Assembly (NCBI GenBank): GCA_903934325.1 | Contig: CAIZNH010000010.1 | Span: 1-64,000, forward strand | DNA length: 64,000 nt | DNA from: an uncultured Alphaproteobacteria bacterium | GTDB lineage: Bacteria > Pseudomonadota > Alphaproteobacteria > Sphingomonadales > Sphingomonadaceae | Reading direction: 5' to 3' | Shown: positions 46,241 to 60,207 of the stretch, piece after piece | Numbering within the stretch: position 1 is the stretch's first letter | Layout of the letters: every line of letters starts with the position of its first letter | The notes under the pieces: model-generated | Told to the model about the DNA's origin: nothing | What the model saw: only the letters and a program-made list of their open reading frames with translations | The model's database searches: none | Made by a program: the position numbers and the translations under genes

Positions 46241-47234
46241 ACTGCGCCGGATCGAAAGCGGGCCTGCCCACCGGCGCGCTGGCAATGCGCGGCATGCGCG
46301 CCTCGATCTGCGGGAGCCACTGGCGCGCACCTGCGCCGATGCTGGTCTGCGGCAGCGAGGCGAGCACCCGCGCCTTGCTCTCCCACTCGGCCACGTCTGT
46401 GACCGCCTTGCGCGCCGCATCCTCCAGCCCCACCGGCTGGCGCAGCGCGCGGTTGATCAGCGCGTCGCCATAGAAGGTCCAGTCATTCTCCGCGACGCAG
46501 CCGAAGGAGCTGCGCGTGCTCGCCGCCGCGGTGAGGATCGCAGTGTCGGGGCTGGCGAGGTGCGGCACGAAGACACCCGAATAGCACGCCGAAATGATCA
46601 GCACCCGCCGCCGGATCCCCGCCTCCTCCAGCGCTGCCTTGAGGCGCACCGGCGAGAGGATGCCGTAGCCGCTATCGCCGTAGTGATAGGCCAGCCCGAT
46701 GTCGGCCCCGTGGCTGGTGGTGTAGAGCACCAGCACGTCCTCTTTGCCGTCCATCAGGCTGCCCACATGGGCAAGCGCGAGCAGCAGCGCGGTGATCGAA
46801 CCCTGCGGTGCATCGTCGCGCGCGCCGTCCGGGCCGGCCAGCACCAGCGTGCGTCCCTCGGCCCCGTAACGCTGCCCCAACACCTTTGCGGCCTCCCGCG
46901 CCTCGCGGGCGAAGACCGGATCGCTATCGAGTGCGATGGAAAGGACATAGGCATCGACCGCGCCGGGCGTCTGCGGCTGAAGCGCCCCGAGCGCCGCATC
47001 GAGCTTGCGGGCCTGCGCGCGGATAGCTGCGGGCGAGACACCGCGATGCAATTCGGGCGAGAGTTCATAGGATCGCCGCCGCTCGGCCTCGGTCGTCCCG
47101 CTGGCAAGATCGGGATAGGGCAGCGTGTGCGGAGGCGGCTGGTTTGCAGGCGTGGATTGCGCCGAGGATTGCGATACCGCAGGCACGGCCAGCAATGCCG
47201 CCAGAACCCCGCCGATGATCGCGCCCCTGTTCAT
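46209..47234 (-). CDS. C13-family (legumain-like) exported cysteine peptidase
   Basis: A 341-residue protein with a signal peptide (about 1-26). The catalytic dyad is H175 in YTTSHGAD and C217 in ISACYSG, in the caspase-like fold of clan CD. Bacterial members are poorly studied; Asn-specific cleavage is known for plant and animal legumains only. Start at MNRGAIIGG begins the signal peptide. Its 3' end overlaps the convergent fusion gene by 32 nt. Confidence 0.87.
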   Translation of the reverse strand: MNRGAIIGGVLAALLAVPAVSQSSAQSTPANQPPPHTLPYPDLASGTTEAERRRSYELSPELHRGVSPAAIRAQARKLDAALGALQPQTPGAVDAYVLSIALDSDPVFAREAREAAKVLGQRYGAEGRTLVLAGPDGARDDAPQGSITALLLALAHVGSLMDGKEDVLVLYTTSHGADIGLAYHYGDSGYGILSPVRLKAALEEAGIRRRVLIISACYSGVFVPHLASPDTAILTAAASTRSSFGCVAENDWTFYGDALINRALRQPVGLEDAARKAVTDVAEWESKARVLASLPQTSIGAGARQWLPQIEARMPRIASAPVGRPAFDPAQFTQAARAGQK

Positions 47235-47298
47235 GCGCCCAGCAAGCTGCCGACCGCTGCGCAGGTCGTCAAGCGTCCTTCTTGGCAAGGCCCCAAGC

Positions 47299-47330
47299 AA
47301 AAGGCCCGATCCCTCGCGGGACCGGGCCTT
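47299..47330 (-). terminator. Rho-independent terminator of the sdh operon
   Basis: The sequence AAGGCCCG...CGGGCCTT forms an 8-bp stem, extended by CCC/GGG pairs, around a small loop. On the minus strand it is followed by TTTTGCTT. It lies 24 bases past the sdhA stop, so it ends the sdhCDA transcript and separates it from the C13 peptidase gene. Confidence 0.85.
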
Positions 47331-47353
47331 GCTGTTTCACCGGAACGTGCCGA

Positions 47354-49222
47354 TCAGTACACGCGCGCCTTGGGCTCGATATACTTGATGTCGTCGGTCA
47401 GCGTGTATTCGTGGACCGGGCGGTAATCGATCCGGCCGTTCGAGCCGCGCCCGCCCCAGCCATCAAACCAGGCGATGGTGTGCTTCATCCATTCCTTGTC
47501 GTTGCGATCGGGGAAGTCCTCGTGGGCGTGGGCGCCGCGGCTTTCCTTGCGGTTGGCCGCCGATGCCATGGTGACATTGGCCTGCGCCATCAGGTTGTCG
47601 AGTTCGAGCGTCTCGATCAGGTCCGAGTTCCAGATCAGCGACTTGTCGGTGACGTGGATGTCCTCCATCCGCTTGTTCTGCTCGGCCAGCTTGGCCACGC
47701 CCTCGTCCATCAGCTTCTGGTCGCGGAACACGGCGCAGTGCTTCTGCATCGCCTTCTGCATTTCCGCACGGATCTGCGCGGTGGGCGAGCCGCCCTGCGC
47801 ATAGCGGAAGTGATCCAAGCGGGTCAGCGCGAAGTCGGCGCTGTCGGCCGGCAGTTCGGGCTGCTTGGCATTGGGCACGAGGTTGTCGCGCAGGTGATGG
47901 CCGGTTGCGCGGCCGAACACCACGAGGTCGATCAGCGAGTTCGAGCCGAGGCGGTTGGCCCCATGCACCGACACACACGCCGCCTCGCCCACTGCATAAA
48001 GCCCGGGGATGACCGTGTCCGGATTGCCGTCCGGCCCCAAGGTGACGACCTGCCCGTGATAGTTACAAGGCACCCCGCCCATGTTGTAATGCACCGTCGG
48101 GGTCACCGGCAGCGGCTGGCGGGTGAGATCGACACCGGCAAAGATCTTGCCGCTCTCGGTGATGCCCGGAAGCCGTTCTGCCAGCACCTTGGGATCGATG
48201 TGATCGAGGTGCAGGTAGATGTGATCGCCATCCGGCCCGACGCCGCGCCCTTCGCGCATTTCCAGCGCCATCGAGCGCGACACGACATCGCGCGAGGCAA
48301 GGTCCTTCGCGGACGGGGCATAGCGCTCCATGAAGCGCTCGCCTTCGGAATTGGTGAGGTAGCCGCCCTCGCCGCGCGCGCCTTCGGTGATGAGCACGCC
48401 GGCACCGTAGATGCCGGTCGGGTGGAACTGGACGAATTCCATGTCCTGCAGCGGCAGGCCGGCGCGCAGCACCATCCCGCCGCCGTCGCCGGTGCAGGTG
48501 TGGGCCGAGGTCGCGGTGTAGTAGCAACGGCCATAGCCGCCGGTCGCGAGCACCACAGACTGGGCGCGGAAGCGGTGGATCGTGCCATCATCGAGGCACA
48601 TCGCCATCACGCCGACGCAAACCTTCTGGCCATCACGCTCGGACATGATCAGGTCGAGCGCGAAGTACTCGATAAAGAAGTCCGCGTCATACTTCAGGCT
48701 CTGCTGGTAGAGCGCGTGGAGCATGGCGTGGCCGGTGCGGTCCGCCGCGGCGCAGGTGCGCTGCACCGGCGGGCCGGCACCCATGTTCTGCATGTGACCA
48801 CCAAAGGGACGCTGGTAGATCGTGCCATCGGCATTGCGGCTGAAAGGCACGCCCGCGTGCTCCAGCTCGTACACGGCGGCAGGCGCTTCACGCGCGAGAT
48901 ATTCGATCGCGTCCTGATCGCCCAGCCAGTCCGATCCCTTGACGGTGTCGTACATGTGCCAGGTCCAGTGATCGGGCGAATTGTTGCCGAGCGACGCGGC
49001 GATCCCGCCCTGCGCTGCGACCGTGTGCGAGCGCGTCGGGAAGACCTTGGAGATGTTGGCGGTGCGAAGCCCGGCTTCGGCCGCGCCCATCGTCGCGCGC
49101 AGGCCCGAACCGCCCGCGCCCACCACAACCACGTCATAGGTGTGATCGATGATCTTGTAAGCGCCCTTCAGATGGGCTCCACCAACATCGTTGGCGGTGC
49201 CGGGTGCTGCTGCGGTAGCCAT
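47354..49222 (-). CDS. sdhA: Succinate dehydrogenase flavoprotein subunit
   Basis: A 622-residue subunit of respiratory complex II. The dinucleotide motif is [13 protein letters not shown] (about 31-43), and the FAD-linking histidine is H66 in [20 protein letters not shown] and the [19 protein letters not shown] segment form the active site. The ATG at 49222 shares a base with the sdhD stop (TGATG), which fixes the start. It oxidises succinate to fumarate on the inner face of the membrane. Confidence 0.97.
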   Translation of the reverse strand: MATAAAPGTANDVGGAHLKGAYKIIDHTYDVVVVGAGGSGLRATMGAAEAGLRTANISKVFPTRSHTVAAQGGIAASLGNNSPDHWTWHMYDTVKGSDWLGDQDAIEYLAREAPAAVYELEHAGVPFSRNADGTIYQRPFGGHMQNMGAGPPVQRTCAAADRTGHAMLHALYQQSLKYDADFFIEYFALDLIMSERDGQKVCVGVMAMCLDDGTIHRFRAQSVVLATGGYGRCYYTATSAHTCTGDGGGMVLRAGLPLQDMEFVQFHPTGIYGAGVLITEGARGEGGYLTNSEGERFMERYAPSAKDLASRDVVSRSMALEMREGRGVGPDGDHIYLHLDHIDPKVLAERLPGITESGKIFAGVDLTRQPLPVTPTVHYNMGGVPCNYHGQVVTLGPDGNPDTVIPGLYAVGEAACVSVHGANRLGSNSLIDLVVFGRATGHHLRDNLVPNAKQPELPADSADFALTRLDHFRYAQGGSPTAQIRAEMQKAMQKHCAVFRDQKLMDEGVAKLAEQNKRMEDIHVTDKSLIWNSDLIETLELDNLMAQANVTMASAANRKESRGAHAHEDFPDRNDKEWMKHTIAWFDGWGGRGSNGRIDYRPVHEYTLTDDIKYIEPKARVY

Positions 49223-49608
49223 CAGGCCTGTCCTCCGAATGCGAGCGCGGCCACGCTGAAAATCCCGAAGGCGCCGCCGCCGATAGTTGCAAGATTGAGC
49301 GCAGCAAGCGCCCCGAATTTGGTGCCGGCCTCGTGGACATAGTCCTCGATCAGCACCTGAAGGCCGAGCCGCGCGTGCCAGAACAGGCTGAATACCAGCA
49401 GGATCATCGCGGTGGCATTGAGCGGGTGGGAGAGCCACTTGGCAACCGTGGCATGGCCATAGTCACCCAGCATCACGAGGCTGACCAGCAGCCAGCTCAT
49501 CAGCACCACATTGCCGATCGCGGTAAAGCGCTGCACCAGCCAGTGATGCGCGCCGTGATGCGCCGGGCCCAGCCCGCGCACGCGTCCGATGGAAGTTCCG
49601 TTACCCAT
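49222..49608 (-). CDS. sdhD: Succinate dehydrogenase hydrophobic membrane anchor subunit
   Basis: A 128-residue protein with three membrane helices (about 30-50, 60-82, 98-122). [22 protein letters not shown] at the start and the [15 protein letters not shown] helix with heme/quinone-site residues are typical of SdhD. It lies between sdhC (13 bp gap) and sdhA (1-base overlap). Confidence 0.93.
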   Translation of the reverse strand: MGNGTSIGRVRGLGPAHHGAHHWLVQRFTAIGNVVLMSWLLVSLVMLGDYGHATVAKWLSHPLNATAMILLVFSLFWHARLGLQVLIEDYVHEAGTKFGALAALNLATIGGGAFGIFSVAALAFGGQA

Positions 49609-49621
49609 GTGCCGTCCCTCC

Positions 49622-50002
49622 TCAGCGCGTAAAGATCAGGGCCCAGAAGGCCGCGGTGAGAACAATCGCGATCACCGGTGCGGCGATCGACCACATGCGG
49701 TTGGTATCGAGCTCGTAGCCCGCGCCGATATCCAGCACGAAATGGCGAAGCCCGCTCATCATGTGGGTGAAGAAGGCCCAGGAGAGCCCGATCAGCACGA
49801 TCATGCCGAGCGGCGATCCCATGACCTCCTGGAAGGTGGTGTAGGCTTCCGGCCCGCTTGCGATCGCGCCCAGCCACCACACCAGCACCCCGAGCCCGAC
49901 CAGCGCCATCCCGTCGCCCGTGGCGCGGTGAAGGATCGATACGAGCATGTGCGGCCCCCAGCGCCAGATCTGGAGATGGGGAGAAAGCGGTCTTTGGTTC
50001 AT
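49622..50002 (-). CDS. sdhC: Succinate dehydrogenase cytochrome b556 subunit
   Basis: A 126-residue protein with three membrane helices. RPLSPHLQIWRWGPHMLVSILHRATG is the family signature (first 16 of those are given in most SdhC proteins as SPHLxIYR), with the heme ligand His in the FTHMMSGLRHFVLD helix. First gene of sdhCDA. The ATG at 50002 is followed by the family N-terminus. No promoter could be placed in the 109-bp gap upstream. Confidence 0.95.
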   Translation of the reverse strand: MNQRPLSPHLQIWRWGPHMLVSILHRATGDGMALVGLGVLVWWLGAIASGPEAYTTFQEVMGSPLGMIVLIGLSWAFFTHMMSGLRHFVLDIGAGYELDTNRMWSIAAPVIAIVLTAAFWALIFTR

Positions 50003-50111
50003 GATGATCCCGTCGTGTCCCTGTTTGTCGCATCCCACTTAACGCCGCTGGCGATGGAGGCAAGCCGCGACGTTATGGACACAGCATGCAAAAATCTGGA
50101 TAGGCCATTGC

Positions 50112-50837
50112 ATGGGACACATTCTGGTAACCGGATCGAGCCGCGGGATCGGCAGGGCAGCGCTGGAGGCTCTCGCGGCACGCGGGGCCAAGGTCGTCGG
50201 CCATGCCACACGCAAGCCTGCCGAAACGCAAGACAACCTGCCGGTCATCGCCGCCGATTTCGGCGATCCCACCGCCGCACAGGCGCTGTGGGAAGAAGCG
50301 CTGGATATCGCCGGCGGGGAAATCGACGTGGTGGTCAACAATGCCGGACGCTTCGAGGCGAACCGGCTGGACCGCTCGGACATCGAATGGCTCGATGCCT
50401 GGGAGGACACCTTGCGGGTCAACCTCACCAGCGCCGCGCAACTCTCGCGCCTTGCGGTGCTGCACTGGCAGGCACGCGGATTTGCCGGACGCCTGGTCCA
50501 CGTCGCAAGCCGCGCGGCCTATCGCGGCGATTCCCCGGCGCATTGGCACTATGCCGCCGCCAAGAGCGGGATGGTGGGGATGCACAAGACCATCGCCCGC
50601 GCCTATGCCAGGGACGGGATCCTGAGCTTTGCCGTCACCCCGGGCTTTACCGACACCAGCATGGCGGGCGACTACCTCGCCAGCCGCGGCGGCCCCGGAT
50701 TGCTCGCCGACATTCCGCTCGGCCGCGTGGCAACGCCGGAGGAAATCGCCAGCATCATCGCCTTCTGCGCCCTCGATGCGCCGCCGAGCATGACCGGCGC
50801 GGTGATCGACGCCAATGGAGCAAGCTTTGTCCGGTAA
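50112..50837 (+). CDS. SDR-family oxidoreductase
   Basis: A 241-residue short-chain dehydrogenase. VTGSSRGIGRAA binds the cofactor, NNAGRFE is the NNAG motif, the catalytic Ser is in HVASRAA and the Tyr/Lys in HYAAAKSG. The C-terminal MTGAVIDANG is typical of classical SDRs such as FabG. Substrate unknown. It is followed by prmA with only one base between the stop and ATG. Confidence 0.9.
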   Translation: MGHILVTGSSRGIGRAALEALAARGAKVVGHATRKPAETQDNLPVIAADFGDPTAAQALWEEALDIAGGEIDVVVNNAGRFEANRLDRSDIEWLDAWEDTLRVNLTSAAQLSRLAVLHWQARGFAGRLVHVASRAAYRGDSPAHWHYAAAKSGMVGMHKTIARAYARDGILSFAVTPGFTDTSMAGDYLASRGGPGLLADIPLGRVATPEEIASIIAFCALDAPPSMTGAVIDANGASFVR

Positions 50838-50838
50838 G

Positions 50839-51768
50839 ATGGCGTCCGCTGACACGACGTGGAAGCTCTCGCTCTACGCCCCCAAGCGCGTCGTCCAGGC
50901 GGCGCTGCTCGTGCATGACGAAATCGACGACTGGGATTACGAGCTCGTCATCGCGGGCCGCGAGGTGTCCGAGGACAAGCCCGAGGACTGGGTGCTCGAA
51001 GGCTGGTATCCGAGGAAACCCGGCAAGGCCGAGAAAGCCGCGCTTGCCGGACTGTTCGAAGGAAAGGCCCCGCCGGTCACCATCGAGGAACTCGCGCCGC
51101 AGGACTGGGTGACGCTGAGCCAGCACAATGTCACCCCGATCCGCGCGGGGCGCTTCCATGTCCACACCCCCGACTATCCGGCAGACCCGCAAGCGATCGA
51201 CTTCGTCATCCCCGCCAGTCAGGCCTTCGGCACCGGCCAGCACAAGACCACAGCCGGATGCCTCGAAATGCTCGACGCGATGAAGGCGAGCGGCGTGGTC
51301 GCCCGCAATGTCGCCGATATCGGCACGGGCACGGGGCTTTTGGGCTTTGCGGCGCTGGCCCTGTGGCCGCGCGCGCTGCTCACCCTCACCGATATTGATC
51401 CGGTCTGCGTGCCGGTGGTCGAAGAGAATGCCGCCACCAACGGCGTGATGATGGGCGCTGCGCCGGGCGAAGCGGTGATGATCGTGGCTGACGGGATGGA
51501 CGATCCGCTGCTTCAGGTGCGCGGGCCTTACGATCTCCTCATCGCCAACATCCTTGCAGGCCCGCTGGTGGAACTCGCGCCCGATTTCGCCCGCGCCGTA
51601 TCGCCGGGCGGCAGCCTGCTCCTCGCAGGCCTTCTCGCGGGCGATCAGGAAGCCGCCGTCAGGCGCGCCATGGGCCTTGCCGGTTTCCGCATGGCCGCGC
51701 GTCTGCAACGCGGCGACTGGGCGATCCTGTGGCTGCGTCGGCGGCGCGACTGGCGGCGGGCGCGCTAA
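50839..51768 (+). CDS. prmA: Ribosomal protein L11 methyltransferase
   Basis: A 309-residue SAM-dependent methyltransferase of L11. The linker-type N-terminal domain is followed by QAFGTGQHKTTAGCLE, the DIGTGTGLLGF SAM motif and the NILAGPLVELAP catalytic segment (NxxA). Length fits. The start at 50839 follows the preceding TAA by one base. It ends in a 4-nt convergent overlap with the cinA-like gene. Confidence 0.94.
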   Translation: MASADTTWKLSLYAPKRVVQAALLVHDEIDDWDYELVIAGREVSEDKPEDWVLEGWYPRKPGKAEKAALAGLFEGKAPPVTIEELAPQDWVTLSQHNVTPIRAGRFHVHTPDYPADPQAIDFVIPASQAFGTGQHKTTAGCLEMLDAMKASGVVARNVADIGTGTGLLGFAALALWPRALLTLTDIDPVCVPVVEENAATNGVMMGAAPGEAVMIVADGMDDPLLQVRGPYDLLIANILAGPLVELAPDFARAVSPGGSLLLAGLLAGDQEAAVRRAMGLAGFRMAARLQRGDWAILWLRRRRDWRRAR

Positions 51769-52265
51769 GCCGAGAGAGCATCCTCCAGCAGCGCGAGGGC
51801 ATTGCGGGTGAAGGCGGCCATATTGGCGATGCGATTGTCGGAACCGGTTTCAAGGAGGCGCGTGTGCTCCTCGCCCGCCGGGCCTGCCAGTGCGGCAACA
51901 GAGCGCCCCGCAGGCGCCCCGCTCGGGTGCGTTGATCCGCCGACCGAACCGCTCTCCGCCAGCCCCCATTCCGCGCCGAAATTGGCAGCGATGGCGCGAG
52001 CTTGCAGCAGGGCGTATTCCTCGCTCGCCCCGCGCATCCCCTTGTAGGCCTCGCGCGGCAGAGCGAAGAGCACATCGCGCCCGCGCAGGGAATAGACCAC
52101 GCCCCCGCCCACGAAGAAATCGAGCGCGCCGGGAACCGTGAGCAAGGTGGCCGCAATGAGGCCCCCCGTCACCCCGTCCGCCACCGCCACCTTCTCGCCG
52201 CGTTCGCGCAGCAGCGCGGCAATGCGCAGCGCCTGGGGATGGAGTTCGGCGAGGAGGTCGCTCAT
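51765..52265 (-). CDS. CinA-family protein (C-terminal domain, nicotinamide-nucleotide amidase-like)
   Basis: A 166-residue single-domain protein. ALLRERGEKVAVADGVTGGLIAA corresponds to the CinA C-terminal start (the usual ES motif after ‘A’ is here DG), and VVYSLRGRDVLF and the SGSVGGSTHPSG loop follow. PncC-type members hydrolyse NMN to nicotinate mononucleotide; the changed first motif makes activity uncertain. It starts in a 4-nt overlap with the exported unknown gene upstream. Confidence 0.82.
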   Translation of the reverse strand: MSDLLAELHPQALRIAALLRERGEKVAVADGVTGGLIAATLLTVPGALDFFVGGGVVYSLRGRDVLFALPREAYKGMRGASEEYALLQARAIAANFGAEWGLAESGSVGGSTHPSGAPAGRSVAALAGPAGEEHTRLLETGSDNRIANMAAFTRNALALLEDALSA

Positions 52266-53268
52266 GGCGTGATCCGCCGCAGGGTCAGAACTTCGCCCCC
52301 CACTGCGCTTCCTGCGCTGGTGACGACACTGGTCACCCGCGCGGTTCTGGCGTTGACCGGCAGGCCGGTGAGGGGATCGAAGGCGATCTCCACTTCGTCG
52401 GCGATGTCGAGCTTTTCGATCGCCTCGTCGCCGCCCGCCGCCGCGCCACTGCCCGAGCGGGCCGACCGCATCATCTCCACCACTGTGAGCATGGCCGCAC
52501 GCATCGCTTCAGGATCGAAGCGCGCTGTCTGGATCAGGCGCAAATGGCCCTCGGCAGTACGGGTCACCACGCCCTCCATCGTGGCGGGAACCGCGCCGGG
52601 AAGCAGTCCGCCGGTCACCTCGGTGTCCACTTCGACAGGCTCGCCCAGCACGAATTCTCCGCCGCCATAACCGAGCAAGGCTGGCCAGCCACGGATCATC
52701 AGCGCAGGCCCTTCCTCCGCAGAGGCGTTGATGATCGGATCGAGCAAGCGCTGCATTGCCGCCAGCGCAGCCTCATCCAGTGGCGCGCCCGAAAGCGCCG
52801 CCGCTGCCTCGGGCATGGAGCGCAGGCCCGCCCGCATCGCCTCCCAGTCGCGCATCCGCACCATTTCGCCCGAGGAATCGAGCTCGACCGCCATCGGCAG
52901 GAGATAGATCCGCAGCGCCGGCGGCACGGCATCGAGCACCCGCTTGTCGGCCAGATCGAACCGCCGCCCGCCGCTCGCAAAGGACAGGGTTTCGAGCCGC
53001 ATCAGATAGCCGCTGCCGAGCCGCTCGAAGGTCAGCCGCTGCTCGAATTCGATCACGCTGTCGCCGCTGGGACGTTTGCGTTCAAAACGCAAGGCATAGG
53101 TGACCGGCGCATCGAGCGGCGGGGCGAAGGGGATGACCACCGCTTCCTCGGCGACGGAAGCAGGCGGCGCTTCGCTCTGCGCCAGCGCCGGGGCAGGCAA
53201 GCCGAGCAGCAAGGCCGCGCCAAGCGCAGGCGCGAGCCAGCGGGGCGCGCGTTCGGCAAAGCGGCCGC

Positions 53269-53272
<4 letters not shown>
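52262..53272 (-). CDS. Exported protein of unknown function
   Basis: A 336-residue protein with a signal peptide (about 1-32, ending near PALAQSE). The mature part is beta-rich, with alternating short strands and a helical segment near 150-200; there are no cysteines of note. I do not recognise the family. It is joined by 4-nt overlaps to the FAH-family gene upstream and the cinA-like gene downstream, so it is translated as part of the ligA chain. Confidence 0.75.
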
Positions 53273-57501
<4,229 letters not shown>

Positions 57502-57563
57502 GGCAATGATTCCCCCCAGTTTCCGGCAGCATAGCGCGGGGCGATTGTGGTGCCAAACCCGCT

Positions 57564-58469
57564 TCAGGGTGCACCCTTGAGCACCGCCAGCATCGCCGCT
57601 TCGTTGGCGGTGTAGACCGGATTGCCCGGCGTGATGATGTCGAAGTGGCTCTGGCCGACATTCTCGCGCACGCTTACCTTGGCGCCCGCTTTCCCGAGCG
57701 CGCTTTGCGTTGCGGCGGAAGGCGCGGGGAGCTTGGCCTGCACGAACAGGACCTCGGCCAGTTGCGGCGTATGGGCGGCGGGCGAGATCGCGCGGTAAAG
57801 CTGCGGCGCGGCGGCGGGCGCGGCGCCCATGAAGGGCTGGACCGCGGAGAACTGGCACAGCGCGTCAAACGCCGGCTGCTCCGGCCCGACATCGCCCGGC
57901 CCATCGAGCACTATCGCCGCGCGGGCCTTCACGCCCTTGCGCTTGCCGACCGGCCCGTCCTTGCCGGAATCGCTCGCCAGCCACACAGCGGGCAAGCCAC
58001 CCGCCGAATGGCCCACCAGCGTCACGCGCTTGCGGTCAATCGGATGCTTGGCCGCAACCTCCTCGATCAGCTTGGCCGACGCGGCCCAGTCAGTGAAGGA
58101 TCCCGGCCAGCCGCCCCCGTCGCCAACTTCACGGTAATCGACATTGAGGGTGGCGATGCCCTGCTGCTGCCAGCGGGTGGCGAGCGGGGCCATGTAGGCT
58201 TGCGAGGCAATGCCGGTCTTCCAGCACCCGCCATGATAGATAACCGCGAGCGGGAACGGGCCTGTACCTTCGGGCAAGCGCAGCTCGGCAAACCCGCGCT
58301 GGTGGGTGGCATAGCGCAGCACCGCGTCGGGCGCGGAGGGCGCGAGGTTGGCGTCGGTGCCGTAGGTCGCATCATTGGGCTTGGCGATCAGGACAGCCTC
58401 CTCGGGCGCGGGGGTGGCAGGCGTGCAGGCTGCTGCTGCGAGCACGAGGATGGGGAGGAGACGCTTCAC
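57564..58469 (-). CDS. Lipoprotein alpha/beta hydrolase, tandem copy 1
   Basis: A 301-residue protein with a lipobox AAAC (Cys 15). IYHGGCW, GHSAGG (nucleophile Ser) and SHFDI (His) are visible. It is a paralogue of the downstream gene (63 bp away) and likely arose by tandem duplication. It overlaps the recN stop by 4 nt, so it is translated with recN. The substrate is unknown; BD-FAE or dienelactone hydrolase-like esterase activity is plausible. Confidence 0.86.
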   Translation of the reverse strand: MKRLLPILVLAAAACTPATPAPEEAVLIAKPNDATYGTDANLAPSAPDAVLRYATHQRGFAELRLPEGTGPFPLAVIYHGGCWKTGIASQAYMAPLATRWQQQGIATLNVDYREVGDGGGWPGSFTDWAASAKLIEEVAAKHPIDRKRVTLVGHSAGGLPAVWLASDSGKDGPVGKRKGVKARAAIVLDGPGDVGPEQPAFDALCQFSAVQPFMGAAPAAAPQLYRAISPAAHTPQLAEVLFVQAKLPAPSAATQSALGKAGAKVSVRENVGQSHFDIITPGNPVYTANEAAMLAVLKGAP

Positions 58470-60133
58470 ACCCCCTCCAGCAGTCGGTCCGCCTGCGCCC
58501 TCGCCTCGGGCGTCACTTCCGCGCCCGAGAGCATCCGCGCGATCTCTTCCTGCCTGCCCGCGCTGTCGAGCAGAACCACGGAGGTGCGCGTCACCATGCC
58601 GCTGGAGGCCTTGGCAATCATGTAGTGCTGGCCGCCGCGTGCTGCGACCTGCGGCGAGTGGGTGACCGCCAGCAGCTGGCCCTCGTTCGCCGCCAGCCGC
58701 GCCAGCCGCTCGCCGATGGCCGAGGCGACCGCCCCGCCCACGCCGCGGTCGATCTCGTCGAAGATGATCGTGGCCGCCCCGCCCTTCTCCGCCAGCGCGA
58801 CCTTCAGCGCGAGGATGAAGCGTGACAGTTCCCCGCCGCTCGCGATCTTGTTCAAGGGCGCAAAATCCGCGCCGGGGTTGGTCGAGATCAGGAACTCGAC
58901 CGCGTCCATGCCCGAAGCGCCCCAGCGCTCCTCGGGCAGCAGGGTGACAGAGGTGCGGAACTTCGCGGCATCGAGCTTCAGCGGCGCAAGCTCCGCCGCC
59001 ACCGCAGCATCGAGCTTGCCCGCCGCCGCCGTGCGCGCGGCATGGGCCTTCTGAGCCGCCGTCACATAGGCGCTGCGGGCTTCCTTCGCGGCGGCTTCAA
59101 GCGCATCCAACTGCGCCTCCCCGCCCTCGATTGCATCCAGTCGCGCACGCATGGTGCGTGCAAGGTCAGGCAGATCGTCGACCTCGCAGCGATGCTTGCG
59201 GGCGGCCGCGCGCAGATCGAACAGGCGGGTTTCGGCGCGCTCCAGTTCCATCGGATCATGCACCAGCGCCTCGGCGGCTTTGGCGAGCTTGTCCTCGGCC
59301 TCGCTCGCTTCGATCACCGCGCGGTCCAGCGCGGCGAGCGCCTCGGCAAGCAGCGGGTGCTGTTCGGCAATCCGGTCAAGCTTGCGCGCAGCGACCCGCA
59401 GCGCGGCGAGCGGCGAATCCGAACCCTCCCACAGGTGGCGCAGATCTTCGAGATCGCCCGAGAGCTTCTCGCCCTTCTGCATGTCGGCGCGGGTCAGCGC
59501 GAGGCGTTCCTCCTCGCCTGCGACCGGCTCCAGCGCGGTAAGTTCGGCGAGGTGCGCGATCAGCAGGTCCTGATCGGCCTTGGCCTGTTCCACGCTGGCG
59601 CGCGCTTCGGACAGCTGGGCTTCGGCCCGCGCCCAATCGGCAAAGGCGCGTTCGAGCCCCGCCACATCGGTCCCGGCATAGCGATCCAGCAGGGCGCGAT
59701 GCCCGCGCGGGTTCACAAGGCCGCGATCATCATGCTGGCCATGGAGTTCGACCAGCGCCGGGGCAAGCTCGCGCAGCAGGGCGACGCTCGCGGGCTGATC
59801 ATTGATGAAGGCCTTGGAGCCGCCGTCCGCCTTCACCTGCCGCCGGATCAGCAGCGGCTCGCCCGGTTCTAGCGTGATCTCCGCCTCATCGAGGGCGGCG
59901 GCGATGCCCCCCGGCAGCGCGGCAAATTCAAACGCGGCGGTGACGGAGGCCTTCTCTTCCCCGGCCCGCACCAGCGAGGTCTCGGCACGGTCCCCCAGCA
60001 CAAGGCCGAGCGCATCGAGCAGGATCGACTTGCCCGCCCCCGTCTCCCCCGTCAGCACGCCCAACCCGCGCGCGAAATCGAGATCGAGCGCTTCGATAAG
60101 GACGATGTTGCGGATCGAGAGGCGGGTCAGCAT
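58466..60133 (-). CDS. recN: DNA repair protein RecN
   Basis: A 555-residue SMC-like ATPase in double-strand break repair. Walker A is GETGAGKS (29-36), the long coiled coil runs about 140-370, and the C-terminal signature and Walker B part contain ASGGELSRFILALK and IIFDEIDRGVGG. Length is typical. The lipoprotein hydrolase gene follows with a 4-nt overlap. Confidence 0.96.
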   Translation of the reverse strand: MLTRLSIRNIVLIEALDLDFARGLGVLTGETGAGKSILLDALGLVLGDRAETSLVRAGEEKASVTAAFEFAALPGGIAAALDEAEITLEPGEPLLIRRQVKADGGSKAFINDQPASVALLRELAPALVELHGQHDDRGLVNPRGHRALLDRYAGTDVAGLERAFADWARAEAQLSEARASVEQAKADQDLLIAHLAELTALEPVAGEEERLALTRADMQKGEKLSGDLEDLRHLWEGSDSPLAALRVAARKLDRIAEQHPLLAEALAALDRAVIEASEAEDKLAKAAEALVHDPMELERAETRLFDLRAAARKHRCEVDDLPDLARTMRARLDAIEGGEAQLDALEAAAKEARSAYVTAAQKAHAARTAAAGKLDAAVAAELAPLKLDAAKFRTSVTLLPEERWGASGMDAVEFLISTNPGADFAPLNKIASGGELSRFILALKVALAEKGGAATIIFDEIDRGVGGAVASAIGERLARLAANEGQLLAVTHSPQVAARGGQHYMIAKASSGMVTRTSVVLLDSAGRQEEIARMLSGAEVTPEARAQADRLLEGV

Positions 60134-60207
60134 CGGCGGAACAGATAGCGCACACCTGCCCGCGCGTCACCTGCGCAACACGCACCAATCCCCAAGGCTC
60201 GCCCCCG

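Noticed and set aside
47282-49342. An open frame of 686 codons opposite sdhA
   Set aside because: Antisense shadow; sdhA on the minus strand has all expected motifs.
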